From Bryobacterales bacterium (GTDB taxonomy: Bacteria > Acidobacteriota > Terriglobia > Bryobacterales > Bryobacteraceae): a stretch of 50,774 nucleotides of DNA. The position numbers and the translations under genes are program-made. Of this stretch, positions 1 through 7,701 are shown piece by piece; position 1 is the stretch's first letter; the number at the start of each line of letters is the position of its first letter. The notes under the pieces were generated by a model. That model was not told the origin of the DNA, did no database searches, and worked only from the letters and a program-made list of their open reading frames with translations. The stretch is taken from NCBI GenBank assembly GCA_020847975.1, contig JADLBD010000035.1:1-50774 (forward strand), given 5' to 3'.

Positions 1-63
1 GTTGGTTAACATAGGCGATAGTCTCTGGTGCCGATAAGGTGTGCTTGATCTGATTCTGGATGT

Positions 64-969
64 TCACGCGCCAGTATGAGCGATTCCGATGAATTTGTCC
101 AGTAAAAACTTACGGGTAAAGGGCAGGCCTAGCCTGACATGGCAATCCGCCAAGCCGGCATACGCTGGGGCCATCGCTGGGTCGCGCACAAGCGCGCGCT
201 CAAAACACTCAATTGCGTTAAGAAGCGCCTGCGGCAGCCGTTTGGCCAAGAAGTGGCGGCCTTTGAGGTACAGCCTATAGGCCTCGATGTCCCGGGTGTA
301 TCCGGAGATGAAGCGGTCTTCCTGGCCACTACTCACCAGCGTCAGGCGCAACGCCTCGACGATTGCCCGGCAGGTTTCCTCCTCGATGTCCAACAGATCC
401 TGCATCCGGCGGTCAAACTGTCGTGCCCAAAGGTGATACCCGTCGGAGGCTTTCACAAGCTGTGCGGAAATGCGTAGACGGTCACCCGATCGCCGCACGC
501 TTCCCTCCAAGACTAGTTCCACGCCGAGTTGTTTGCCTACCATCCGGATGTCAGCCGGTTTCCCTTTGAAATGGAACGCAGAAGTGCGGGCCACTACCAG
601 CAACGACTCGATCTGGCTGAGCGCCGTGGTCAACTCTTCGCTGAGCCCATCGCTCAGCACCTCCGTTTCCTGGTCGCCACTCAGGTTTACGAAGGGCAGC
701 ACGGCTAACGAGATTGCGGTGGCCTTCAGCGCTGTCACCGGTTGAGGACTCGCTGTGTTGCGTCCTGCCTGGAGGTCCGGGCGACCAGACCACCACTGCT
801 CCAGTTCCAGTTTGGACGTGAACACCGAACTTAGCCTGGCATGGCGGTGACGGTGTACAGGGAGATCTTCTTCCTTCTCCCATCGCTGTACAGTGCGAAC
901 CGAGACGCCGAACCACGCGGCGATATCCTTCCAGGAGCTGAGCCGATCGATAGAATCGTTTCCAGACAT
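64..969 (-). CDS. HTH - FlgO/TolB-N-like - TPR signalling protein, C-terminally shortened
   Basis: Residues about 10-60 form a MerR/excisionase-type helix-turn-helix (SWKDIAAWFGVSVRTVQRWE). Residues about 88-205 match the FlgO/TolB-N-like domain that often follows such an HTH in acidobacteria (LAVLPFVNLSGD, DGLSEELTTALSQ, LEGSVRRSGDRLRISAQL). One TPR-like unit follows (ALLNAIECFERALVRDPAMAPAYAGLADC). Family members normally continue through many TPRs to 500 residues or more; this one stops at 301. The last 20 or so residues no longer fit a TPR, so the 3' end looks replaced or truncated. Role: probably a DNA-binding or signalling adaptor; target unknown. The gene diverges from the small exported protein at 1092. 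It could be a decayed copy rather than a working gene. Confidence 0.75.
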   Translation of the reverse strand: MSGNDSIDRLSSWKDIAAWFGVSVRTVQRWEKEEDLPVHRHRHARLSSVFTSKLELEQWWSGRPDLQAGRNTASPQPVTALKATAISLAVLPFVNLSGDQETEVLSDGLSEELTTALSQIESLLVVARTSAFHFKGKPADIRMVGKQLGVELVLEGSVRRSGDRLRISAQLVKASDGYHLWARQFDRRMQDLLDIEEETCRAIVEALRLTLVSSGQEDRFISGYTRDIEAYRLYLKGRHFLAKRLPQALLNAIECFERALVRDPAMAPAYAGLADCHVRLGLPFTRKFLLDKFIGIAHTGA

Positions 970-1091
970 TGTGCTTACGTCATCGCGACACGCACGACAC
1001 GGACGACAATCAGCGTCGCGCCTCTTCGATGCGCAGATTGTCGCTTGTCCGACCTGACGGCCGCCCTTACATTATGATGCAGGAGGTTGTG

Positions 1092-1697
1092 ATGCAGAGA
1101 AAAGGAATGTCAGTGGCACTTGTCGCAGTCATGCTTCTGGTACTGCCAAATGGGTCGATGGCCCAGAACGCCAGACCCTGCTCGTTGGAGGGAAGTTGGC
1201 TTCAGAAGTACGCGGAACCGCCGGGAATGGAGCCGTTGCTGTTCGTCGAATCGCTGGCCCTCCTCGACCCGGCAGGGCAACAGTTGGGCTATCGAGGCAC
1301 TGCTCCCAACCCTCTTCGCTGGACCCCATTTGCACCCGATGTGGACGTTGCGGGCGATGCGGTCGGGATCTTCGTCCGAACCGGCCCCAGAACATATCGT
1401 TACACGATCACTGCACAAGGAGCAGAGGCGCCACCGAAAGGGACGCCGGCCCGCGGGCAAATCCAGGTTTTCTGGGTCCACAGCGGCGTGGCCACATGTG
1501 TCGACGACAATACAGTGGAGTATGAAGGCACGTGGGCCATCTTCAGCGCCATCGACGTTCCGGCAATGGGGATTAGTAACCAGGACAGGGACCGGGATGG
1601 GTTCCCGGACGCGGGTGAACGCCCCATCGTGGTCGTCCCTTCGCACCTTCTGTCGAAGCGTGTACAACTGCGGGAACCGTACCCGCTGGTACCGTAG
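1092..1697 (+). CDS. Small exported protein of unknown function
   Basis: The start is the ATG at 1092, because a perfect AGGAGG (1081-1086) lies five bases upstream and the product then opens with a clean signal peptide (MQRKGMSVALVAVMLLVLP, cleavage near SMAQ). The open frame extends back to 969 without support. The mature part of about 180 residues begins with C-S-L-E-G-S-W and has a pattern of beta strands (GDAVGIFVRTGPRTYRYTITA, VEYEGTWAIF). This resembles exported lipocalin-like proteins common in Solibacter-type genomes that open with LEG(T/S)W. The C-terminal segment DRDRDGFPDAGERP has a thrombospondin-3/EF-hand-like acidic look. No catalytic motif is visible and the function is unknown. 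A decayed vapC relic lies just downstream on the other strand. Confidence 0.7.
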   Translation: MQRKGMSVALVAVMLLVLPNGSMAQNARPCSLEGSWLQKYAEPPGMEPLLFVESLALLDPAGQQLGYRGTAPNPLRWTPFAPDVDVAGDAVGIFVRTGPRTYRYTITAQGAEAPPKGTPARGQIQVFWVHSGVATCVDDNTVEYEGTWAIFSAIDVPAMGISNQDRDRDGFPDAGERPIVVVPSHLLSKRVQLREPYPLVP

Positions 1698-1712
1698 ACC
1701 AGCCACGTTCGG

Positions 1713-1930
1713 GAGCCAGGCGCCGACCAGGTCGAAGGCTGCGCCCACAGGCAACGGCTTCTGAAAGCGCCTGTTCTCGTGGTCAACCGCAGAAACGCGA
1801 GGAGATCCAAGGCAGATCCACGGCTTCCGCCCCCGAAACGGCAGCCCAACCATGATTTTGCCTTGTGATGGTCCGGAGAACCTGGTTGACCGCATAGATC
1901 AGTAGATTGACATCAACGACGATCGTTTGC
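1713..1930 (-). pseudogene. vapC: Frameshifted relic of a VapC-type PIN-domain toxin gene
   Basis: Read on the minus strand, pieces of one VapC protein appear in order but in three different frames. They are IVVDVNLLIYAVNQ (the first PIN aspartate strand), then SPDHHKAKSWL, then AAVSGAEAVDLPWIS, then LAFLRLTTRTGAF, then QKPLPVGAAFDLVGAWL. Rejoining them needs at least four small deletions. This order is the typical start of VapC toxins (VDVNLLIYA..., HHKAKSWL, LPWISLLAFLRLTT). The C-terminal third with the last acidic residues is not recognisable, and no vapB antitoxin is seen upstream (1931-2030). This is a dead toxin-antitoxin remnant. It fills the gap between the exported protein and the carbon-nitrogen hydrolase. 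Confidence 0.8.
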
Positions 1931-2030
1931 GCAGAGAATATGCTGTCATGATGCCAGGGAGGGCGGGTTCGGAATGAGCGCGCTGCACGATGCGGCCGGG
2001 CTGAAGGGCGCAGATCCGGCGGCAGGGCGG

Positions 2031-3365
2031 TCAATGGAGAAAACCCGGACGGATGATGGGAATTTCGGCGTGCATCTCGCGGACGATCCTGCCGCGCATG
2101 TTTCCGAGGCCGCCCCAATCGTAACGCCGGTTCAGATCGACGGTGGCCACGGCCGCGCTCGCCTGTTCGGCAGCCACCGCGAGCGACTCTCCCTTGGGGT
2201 CCATGATGAGGGAGGGGTTGGCGTAATTCGAAGCGGCGAGGAAGACGCGGTTCTCCATGGCTCGTGCCCGCATCAACGTTTCCGTAGCGGCCCAGATGGG
2301 CACCAGAATGATCTCCGCGCCGCCGAGAGCGAGTCCTCGGGCGGGGTCCGGGAATTCGGTGTCCCAACAGATCATCATGCCGACTTTTCCGAAGTCGGTT
2401 TGGAAGACAGGGTAGGAACTGCCCGGCGTGATTCCTTCTTCGATTTCCGTGTAGGGCAGATGGGTTTTCCTGTACTTGCCTATGAGGCGGCCCTGGCGGT
2501 CAATCAGGACCGCGGTGTTATAGATGGCAGCGCCTTCGCGTTCGGTGAGTCCGGCCACGATGTAGGAGTGTCTGGCACGCGCCGCCGCTCCGAGTTGTTG
2601 GGTGCTGGGACCGGGGACCGGTTCGGCGGCGTCCGCCATCGGTCCGCGCATCCCGGCCCAGGTCAGCGATTCGCCGAAGACGATGACGTCCGTCTTGCCC
2701 GGCACAGCACGGTCCAGGACCTCGATGGCGCGGCGCACGGCTTCCTTTCCGGAACCAGCTCCGCGCGGTTCGAACTTCACAGCCGCGACCGTGACATTGC
2801 GCGGCGGGGGCGGCGGGATCTCATCGAAGGAGATATCGTCCCACCAGACTGTGGCCTGCGGGGCGTTGGCGAGCAGCAGTTGGATTCGCACCCGGGAGGC
2901 GCCGGGATTGGCCGGAGCGTCGGCCGTGAGGCGCGTCCACCCATCGCGCACTGACACAGAGGCTGGGAATTCCGGCGGGCCGGAGCGCTTGCCACCGGCG
3001 GTTTCCCATCGCAGCCTGGCGAGAACCTGGACCGGCTCGTAGGTGACGCCCTCGGTCTTGTACCAGGCGGTGAAGCGATACCATTTCCCCGGCTGAACGC
3101 CTTCCACGAGGTAATCCCATCCGCCGTGTACCGCCGGATTGCTGTTGCCGCTCAGGGCCAGGGAGGCGGGGCCGGTCCGGTACCGCGTGACATCGAGGAA
3201 AGCCCGCGGGGAAATCTCCGGGCGGGGGGCCCAGACGGTCCAACCGGGAGGCAATCCGTTCTTACCCGCCTCGAAGCCAGCCAGGCGGATGTGCACACCG
3301 GCGTCCACGGGGGGCCCTGCCAGACAGCAGGTTGCGGAAAGAAGGATCAGAAGCGATCGCATCAC
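2031..3365 (-). CDS. Exported carbon-nitrogen hydrolase (nitrilase superfamily) with N-terminal carbohydrate-binding-like domain
   Basis: A signal peptide (residues 1-22) is followed by a beta-sandwich of about 160 residues like a carbohydrate-binding module (WDYLVEGVQPGKWYRFTAWYK, TVWWDDISFDE). The nitrilase-superfamily domain begins near residue 190. The Glu-Lys-Cys catalytic triad is visible: E232 in VFGESLTW, K300 in GKYRKTHLP and C333 in MMICWDTEFPD. The family cleaves C-N bonds of amides or nitriles; with the nearby hexosaminidase an amide or N-acyl sugar substrate is plausible, but this is inference. Start: GTG at 3365 or ATG at 3362, both behind AGGAG. Last gene of a minus-strand run, 34 bases after the propeller/deacetylase-like gene. 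An exported nitrilase-fold enzyme fused to a binding domain is unusual. Confidence 0.85.
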   Translation of the reverse strand: MMRSLLILLSATCCLAGPPVDAGVHIRLAGFEAGKNGLPPGWTVWAPRPEISPRAFLDVTRYRTGPASLALSGNSNPAVHGGWDYLVEGVQPGKWYRFTAWYKTEGVTYEPVQVLARLRWETAGGKRSGPPEFPASVSVRDGWTRLTADAPANPGASRVRIQLLLANAPQATVWWDDISFDEIPPPPPRNVTVAAVKFEPRGAGSGKEAVRRAIEVLDRAVPGKTDVIVFGESLTWAGMRGPMADAAEPVPGPSTQQLGAAARARHSYIVAGLTEREGAAIYNTAVLIDRQGRLIGKYRKTHLPYTEIEEGITPGSSYPVFQTDFGKVGMMICWDTEFPDPARGLALGGAEIILVPIWAATETLMRARAMENRVFLAASNYANPSLIMDPKGESLAVAAEQASAAVATVDLNRRYDWGGLGNMRGRIVREMHAEIPIIRPGFLH

Positions 3366-3399
3366 AAGGACTCCTCTCTGTGGTTACTCTACACGATAT

Positions 3400-5343
3400 T
3401 CAACGCGCGGGCGCGCCCAGGAAGCCTTCGCTGAAGAAGACCGGCTTGTAGCCGCGCCGGGTTACCCAGGCGATCGCCGTCTCGACGCGCCGGCGGTAAT
3501 CGGGCTCATAAGCGACGTAATCGGGATAGAAAAATTGCTCATGAATCATCAGTTCGATAATCTCGGCCTGGTGGGGATCGCGGGCGATCTTTTCGAGTTG
3601 CGGCACGATCTGGGCGAGGGGGACGGAATTGATGACCATATCGTGCCGCACGAAGACGATATCTTCTTTCATGTCCTTCCAATAATCGCGGCCTGTCATA
3701 TATCTCCATTGAGACAGGGGAAGGTAGTAACTGACGAGGGGCGAATCGCCGGTGAGCGGGCCGTCTCCGGCTCCCTGCGCCCGGAAATAACCCGCCATCG
3801 TCCTGATTCCCTGTGCCCGCAGCGCACGCGCGCCCGCCAGGGTGGTTGCGCCGTAGTGGACCGTCGTCACATCGCTCATCAATTCCCTGCCGGCGAAGCG
3901 CTCGATTTCCTGGTTCACGAGGCGGTTGTCCCGCCCGATTTGTTCCGCGGAAGCATGCTGGTAAGGCTGCGCGGGGTCGTTGGCGCGGGCATGAAAAGAG
4001 AGCCGGATCCAATCCGCGTTTGCCTGCCATTCGGGTTTGAAGGTATCGGGCATTTCGGACAGGTTGAAGCCTGGGGTTTCGTAATAAATATTGAAGTGAA
4101 CTTTGGCTCCGTACTTCCGGTGCATCTCGCGCCAGAAGGCGAGGTAGGCATTATCGAAGATTGAGCGATAGGCGCCTGCGTGCCGCGCGATGTCTTTCAA
4201 CCACAGAATGTTGTCGTCGGTGGACATGCGATAGCGCGGGTAGGAGTAGCGGTCCCAGAGGACGGTAATCTGCTGACGCTGGCCGCGAGGGCCTTGGAGA
4301 CTGATTTTGGTTTGCGGAGCACGCAGTATGAGTGATGTCTCGAATTTGCCGCCGCGCACCGGGACACGAATGCCGTTGACGCGAACGGAAGCGCCAAGAC
4401 GGCTATAGCCGCGGACGGCGATTTTGAGTCCATCGGCAGCGGCCTCTACATCGTGCCGGTTGAGAATGGCTCCATCCACGGGTTCCGTGACGGCGAGAGG
4501 CGGATCGGGCTCCCAGGGCATGCGTTGGGAGCGGAAAGGCGCGGACAGCTTGTATAGGGTTTGCGATTCGGCGCCGCAGACATAGAGGCTCCGCATATCG
4601 GGCAGGCCTCCGAATGCGAGGTCAGTCAGACGGCGGTCGGGAATGGGATAGGAGGCGGCGGTATCGCCGTTGGTGTCGAGTACCGTCACGACGCCAGCGC
4701 CATCGCGCGCGATGTAGAGTCTGCCCTTTTCGTTGAGCGCCATGCCGGAGGGTTCGCCCTCGCCGGTCAACGCGGCGAAGAGCGTGGGACGTTTTCCATT
4801 GGAGGTGAATTTCCAGATCTTGCCGGCGCGCCCGGCCACGAGGATCGCGCGGCCATCGGCGGCGGCCGCAATGCCGGTTGGCTGGGGCACATCGCGTGAG
4901 AACTCCGCCGTCCTGCCTCCGGCGTCGACGCGGTAGACACGGGAATCCTGGGTATCGGTGAAATAGAATGCGCCGTCAGAAGAGGCGGCGATATGCGCCG
5001 GGGTGAACGGCTTGCCGTTGCAGCGATCCGTGAAGACCGAAACCTCGCCCCACGGCGTGACTTTCAGAATGGCTTTGCGGCCGCGATCGGCAACGTACAA
5101 GCTGCCGTCGATGCCGAAGGCCATGCCGGCAGGATTTCCGCCGGTATTCGCCAACGGATCGGCCACATTACGTCTGAGGACCTGGGTGATGCCGCCACTG
5201 GCATAAGCGACGAAGGGGCTTGCCTGCGAACTGGAGGCGATGCCTTGAAGCGCGGCACTGGCATGCAGTACAGCAACTGCCGCGTTACTTTCCGCGGCCA
5301 GTGCGGTGAAGGCGACAAGGAAGAACGCAAGAACCGGTAGCAT
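3400..5343 (-). CDS. Exported NHL-type beta-propeller fused to a polysaccharide-deacetylase-like domain
   Basis: The start chosen is the ATG at 5343, which gives a signal peptide (MLPVLAFFLVAFTALAAES). An in-frame GTG at 5361 (VCAKLLMLPV...) would add a lysine to the signal and cannot be excluded; the long frame upstream to 5616 overlaps the hexosaminidase gene and is rejected. Residues about 30-310 contain repeated propeller blades (GNPAGMAFGIDGSLYVADRG, HIAASSDGAFYFTDTQDSRVYRVD, PSGMALNEKGRLYIARDGAG), as in NHL/SMP-30 proteins. The C-terminal 280 residues (STDDNILWLKDIA, WIRLSFHARANDP, IELMIHEQFFYPDY) resemble the glycoside hydrolase/deacetylase (NodB-like) barrel. His and Asp residues at those positions suggest a metal site. 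It is 20 bases after the GH20 gene and probably acts on the same glycan. Confidence 0.75.
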   Translation of the reverse strand: MLPVLAFFLVAFTALAAESNAAVAVLHASAALQGIASSSQASPFVAYASGGITQVLRRNVADPLANTGGNPAGMAFGIDGSLYVADRGRKAILKVTPWGEVSVFTDRCNGKPFTPAHIAASSDGAFYFTDTQDSRVYRVDAGGRTAEFSRDVPQPTGIAAAADGRAILVAGRAGKIWKFTSNGKRPTLFAALTGEGEPSGMALNEKGRLYIARDGAGVVTVLDTNGDTAASYPIPDRRLTDLAFGGLPDMRSLYVCGAESQTLYKLSAPFRSQRMPWEPDPPLAVTEPVDGAILNRHDVEAAADGLKIAVRGYSRLGASVRVNGIRVPVRGGKFETSLILRAPQTKISLQGPRGQRQQITVLWDRYSYPRYRMSTDDNILWLKDIARHAGAYRSIFDNAYLAFWREMHRKYGAKVHFNIYYETPGFNLSEMPDTFKPEWQANADWIRLSFHARANDPAQPYQHASAEQIGRDNRLVNQEIERFAGRELMSDVTTVHYGATTLAGARALRAQGIRTMAGYFRAQGAGDGPLTGDSPLVSYYLPLSQWRYMTGRDYWKDMKEDIVFVRHDMVINSVPLAQIVPQLEKIARDPHQAEIIELMIHEQFFYPDYVAYEPDYRRRVETAIAWVTRRGYKPVFFSEGFLGAPAR

Positions 5344-5363
5344 GAGGAGTTTTGCACACACTC

Positions 5364-7649
5364 CTATTTCGGAAACGGCGGGTCCGGGGTTTGCGCCTTC
5401 TCTCTTTTCGGGACGATGCTGACAGCGGCCAGAATGATCGCGTTGCTCGGGATAAGTTTCCCCGATGAATTCCGGAAGCCGTCGGAGCCGTTCAACCGAA
5501 TCGCCTTGACTATCTTGCCGGGCCGCGTATTGGTCCACTCGAATGCGTAGAGTTTCACACCTCCGCCGGCATCCACGGTGTCGGCGCGGTACACGACGCC
5601 GTGAGGATTCTTCCAATCGAGGATGTTCCAGCGGTACCGCAGCGGAACGGTGGTGACAAAGCCATCTTCGAATTCGATTTCGTACCAGCCCGCCAGGTCG
5701 GCGGAATCCTCGAAGGCAAAAACCCGGTTGTAGCCCTGAGCCGAAGCGGCCGGGTGGAGCAGCGCATGAAGGAAAACGATGCTGGACGCATCACGCCCGA
5801 TGGGTATGGCTTGGGAACGTAGAGGGTAGGGGGTGTCACCGCTTCCGCGGCTGCCAGCCACCACGAAGGGCGCCTGGGAGGAAGCATCGGCCAGATCGAA
5901 TACCAGGCGTCCGCGGCTTAAGCGGCCCGCTTTCCAGGCAGGCTTCATGGCGGCCACGTTTGCGGGGAACGCGGCGCTGATGTCCACGGGCACGACGGGG
6001 TCGATGGCGCTGGGCGGGGTCTCGGCGCTGAGGCGGGCGCGGATCTGGGGCATCCACTCTGTCAGGACGCGAGCCTGTTCCGCCTCGCCGCGTTCGCGGC
6101 CGGTCCAGAGCATTTCGCCGCAGATGGCGAAATCGGCGATGCGGTCCTTGCCGAAGTTGAACTCCGTTGTAGCCACCCACGCCGAAGGTTCGCCGCCGAT
6201 GATCCTGGCGGATGCCGCGATGCGTTCATCGAAGTTCCGGAGCGAGGGAAACATGTTCGCGTAGAGGGACTCGAAACCCCATGCGCTCAGCCGCTGTTCA
6301 TTGGTTACGGGGGCGACCTTGGGGTCCGCCGTGTAGCCCCAGACCCAGTTGAACATGAGGATGTCCTTGGGGATCAGCTTCAGGACCTGCCCGGGTGAAA
6401 GCGCGCCGGGGATGTTGTACTCGAAGCCGCGGGCGGAGCGTTTGTGGAACTTGACGCCGCGGACGTTCTCGAGCAGGTAGTCGGCCCAGATGGCCATGCG
6501 GATGCCTTTGGCGGTGAGGTACTCGTGAATCCTGTTTACGTCCTGGGCGAAGACTTCGCGCGGATCTTTGTCGCGGCAGCGCGGGCAGACACCCCAGGGC
6601 ATGCGCCACTCGTCGTGGCCGGCCTGAATCATCTTCGGATGCATGACGTCGATGTACTCGTCATAAACATCGAAGAGGAGTTTGTAAACCGCGGGCAGGG
6701 AAGGGCAGTATGTATCCGGCCACTCTTCCTGCGGAATCTCCGCCAGTTCCCGGTGCCGGGTAAGTAGATAGTAACTATGGCTGAGGGATGGAAGCTCGGG
6801 GATGACCTCGATGTAGTTGGACTCCGCCCAGCGCACTAATTCGGCCACTTCGTGCTTCTCGAGGATTCCGCCGTCGGCGGTGTCAGTGTGGACGGAGTTG
6901 TTGCTATGGCCCCACAGGGCGGGCGGTTCGTTGAGGCGCCTGAGTTGCAGGTCACGCGCGAGATCGAGCCAGCCGGCGTTGAGTTCCGGATGCCGGTCCA
7001 GACGCATGGCCGCGTTCATTTCGAGGATGAGCCTGTTGAACTTGAAGAGCGCCATGTAGTCGCGCACAAAGCGCTTGAAGAAGCCGATGTGGTCCCGGCC
7101 GGGGAGGTAGATTTTGATGCCCCGGAAGGGCATCCTCGGCCAGTCGCGAATCGTGACGCCGGGAATGCTCACCGCGCTGTCTTCCGATGCTATGAGTTGC
7201 CGGAGGGATTGCAGGCCGTAGAAAGCTCCACGCTCATCGCTACCGGCAATCACGACAGCATCGGACGAGGCACTCAATAGATAACCCTCCGGGCCGGGAT
7301 TGGATGGGTTCACCGCGAGGCGGTGCGCGGCAAGCCACGCTTTGACGAGCGGGTTGGCGCTGGATCCCATGAGGATGAAGCGGCGTCCCTGAGGCAGGCG
7401 GCTCACGGATTCCCGGGTTATGGCGATCCCGTGGCTCCCGCTGAACTCAGCGGCCAGGAGGCGGGCGAGACGAAGGTCCGCCTCGGAGGAGTTCGCGGGG
7501 ACGAGGATCGGGACATCGCCGGTCACGGGGAAAGCGGACCCGGAGGCGGACATCTCGCGGGGCTCGGGGAAGACCCGGGGAGCGCCCGCAACCGGGAGGG
7601 AAAGCAGCGGCAGCCACAGCGAGAGTATCAGTTTTAGACTTGTTCTCAT
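5364..7649 (-). CDS. Glycoside hydrolase family 20 beta-N-acetylhexosaminidase, exported
   Basis: The signal peptide is MRTSLKLILSLWLPLLSLPVAG. Residues about 25-165 are the GH20b alpha/beta domain (RFILMGSSANPLVKAWL, ERGAFYGLQSLRQLI). The TIM barrel follows from RDWPRMPFRGIKIYLPGRDH. The family signature is IQAGHDEWR, where D346 and E347 are the expected polarising Asp and acid/base Glu. GH20 enzymes remove terminal GlcNAc/GalNAc by substrate assistance. Length 761 includes a C-terminal extension of about 200 residues of beta character. Start is supported by AGGA six bases upstream of the ATG. It sits between the TonB receptor (52-base gap) and the propeller/deacetylase gene (20-base gap), so it is probably part of a glycan-use operon read by the divergent AraC regulator. 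Exact substrate unknown. Confidence 0.88.
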   Translation of the reverse strand: MRTSLKLILSLWLPLLSLPVAGAPRVFPEPREMSASGSAFPVTGDVPILVPANSSEADLRLARLLAAEFSGSHGIAITRESVSRLPQGRRFILMGSSANPLVKAWLAAHRLAVNPSNPGPEGYLLSASSDAVVIAGSDERGAFYGLQSLRQLIASEDSAVSIPGVTIRDWPRMPFRGIKIYLPGRDHIGFFKRFVRDYMALFKFNRLILEMNAAMRLDRHPELNAGWLDLARDLQLRRLNEPPALWGHSNNSVHTDTADGGILEKHEVAELVRWAESNYIEVIPELPSLSHSYYLLTRHRELAEIPQEEWPDTYCPSLPAVYKLLFDVYDEYIDVMHPKMIQAGHDEWRMPWGVCPRCRDKDPREVFAQDVNRIHEYLTAKGIRMAIWADYLLENVRGVKFHKRSARGFEYNIPGALSPGQVLKLIPKDILMFNWVWGYTADPKVAPVTNEQRLSAWGFESLYANMFPSLRNFDERIAASARIIGGEPSAWVATTEFNFGKDRIADFAICGEMLWTGRERGEAEQARVLTEWMPQIRARLSAETPPSAIDPVVPVDISAAFPANVAAMKPAWKAGRLSRGRLVFDLADASSQAPFVVAGSRGSGDTPYPLRSQAIPIGRDASSIVFLHALLHPAASAQGYNRVFAFEDSADLAGWYEIEFEDGFVTTVPLRYRWNILDWKNPHGVVYRADTVDAGGGVKLYAFEWTNTRPGKIVKAIRLNGSDGFRNSSGKLIPSNAIILAAVSIVPKREKAQTPDPPFPK

Positions 7650-7701
7650 AATTAATCCTGCGCCCGGCTGCCCGGCAGTTGGGAGTTTCCTTTGGGACTG
7701 T

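Noticed and set aside
5344..5616. N-terminal extension of the propeller/deacetylase protein
   Set aside because: It overlaps the end of the GH20 gene and is arginine-rich with no family match. Starts at 5343 or 5361 give a signal peptide.
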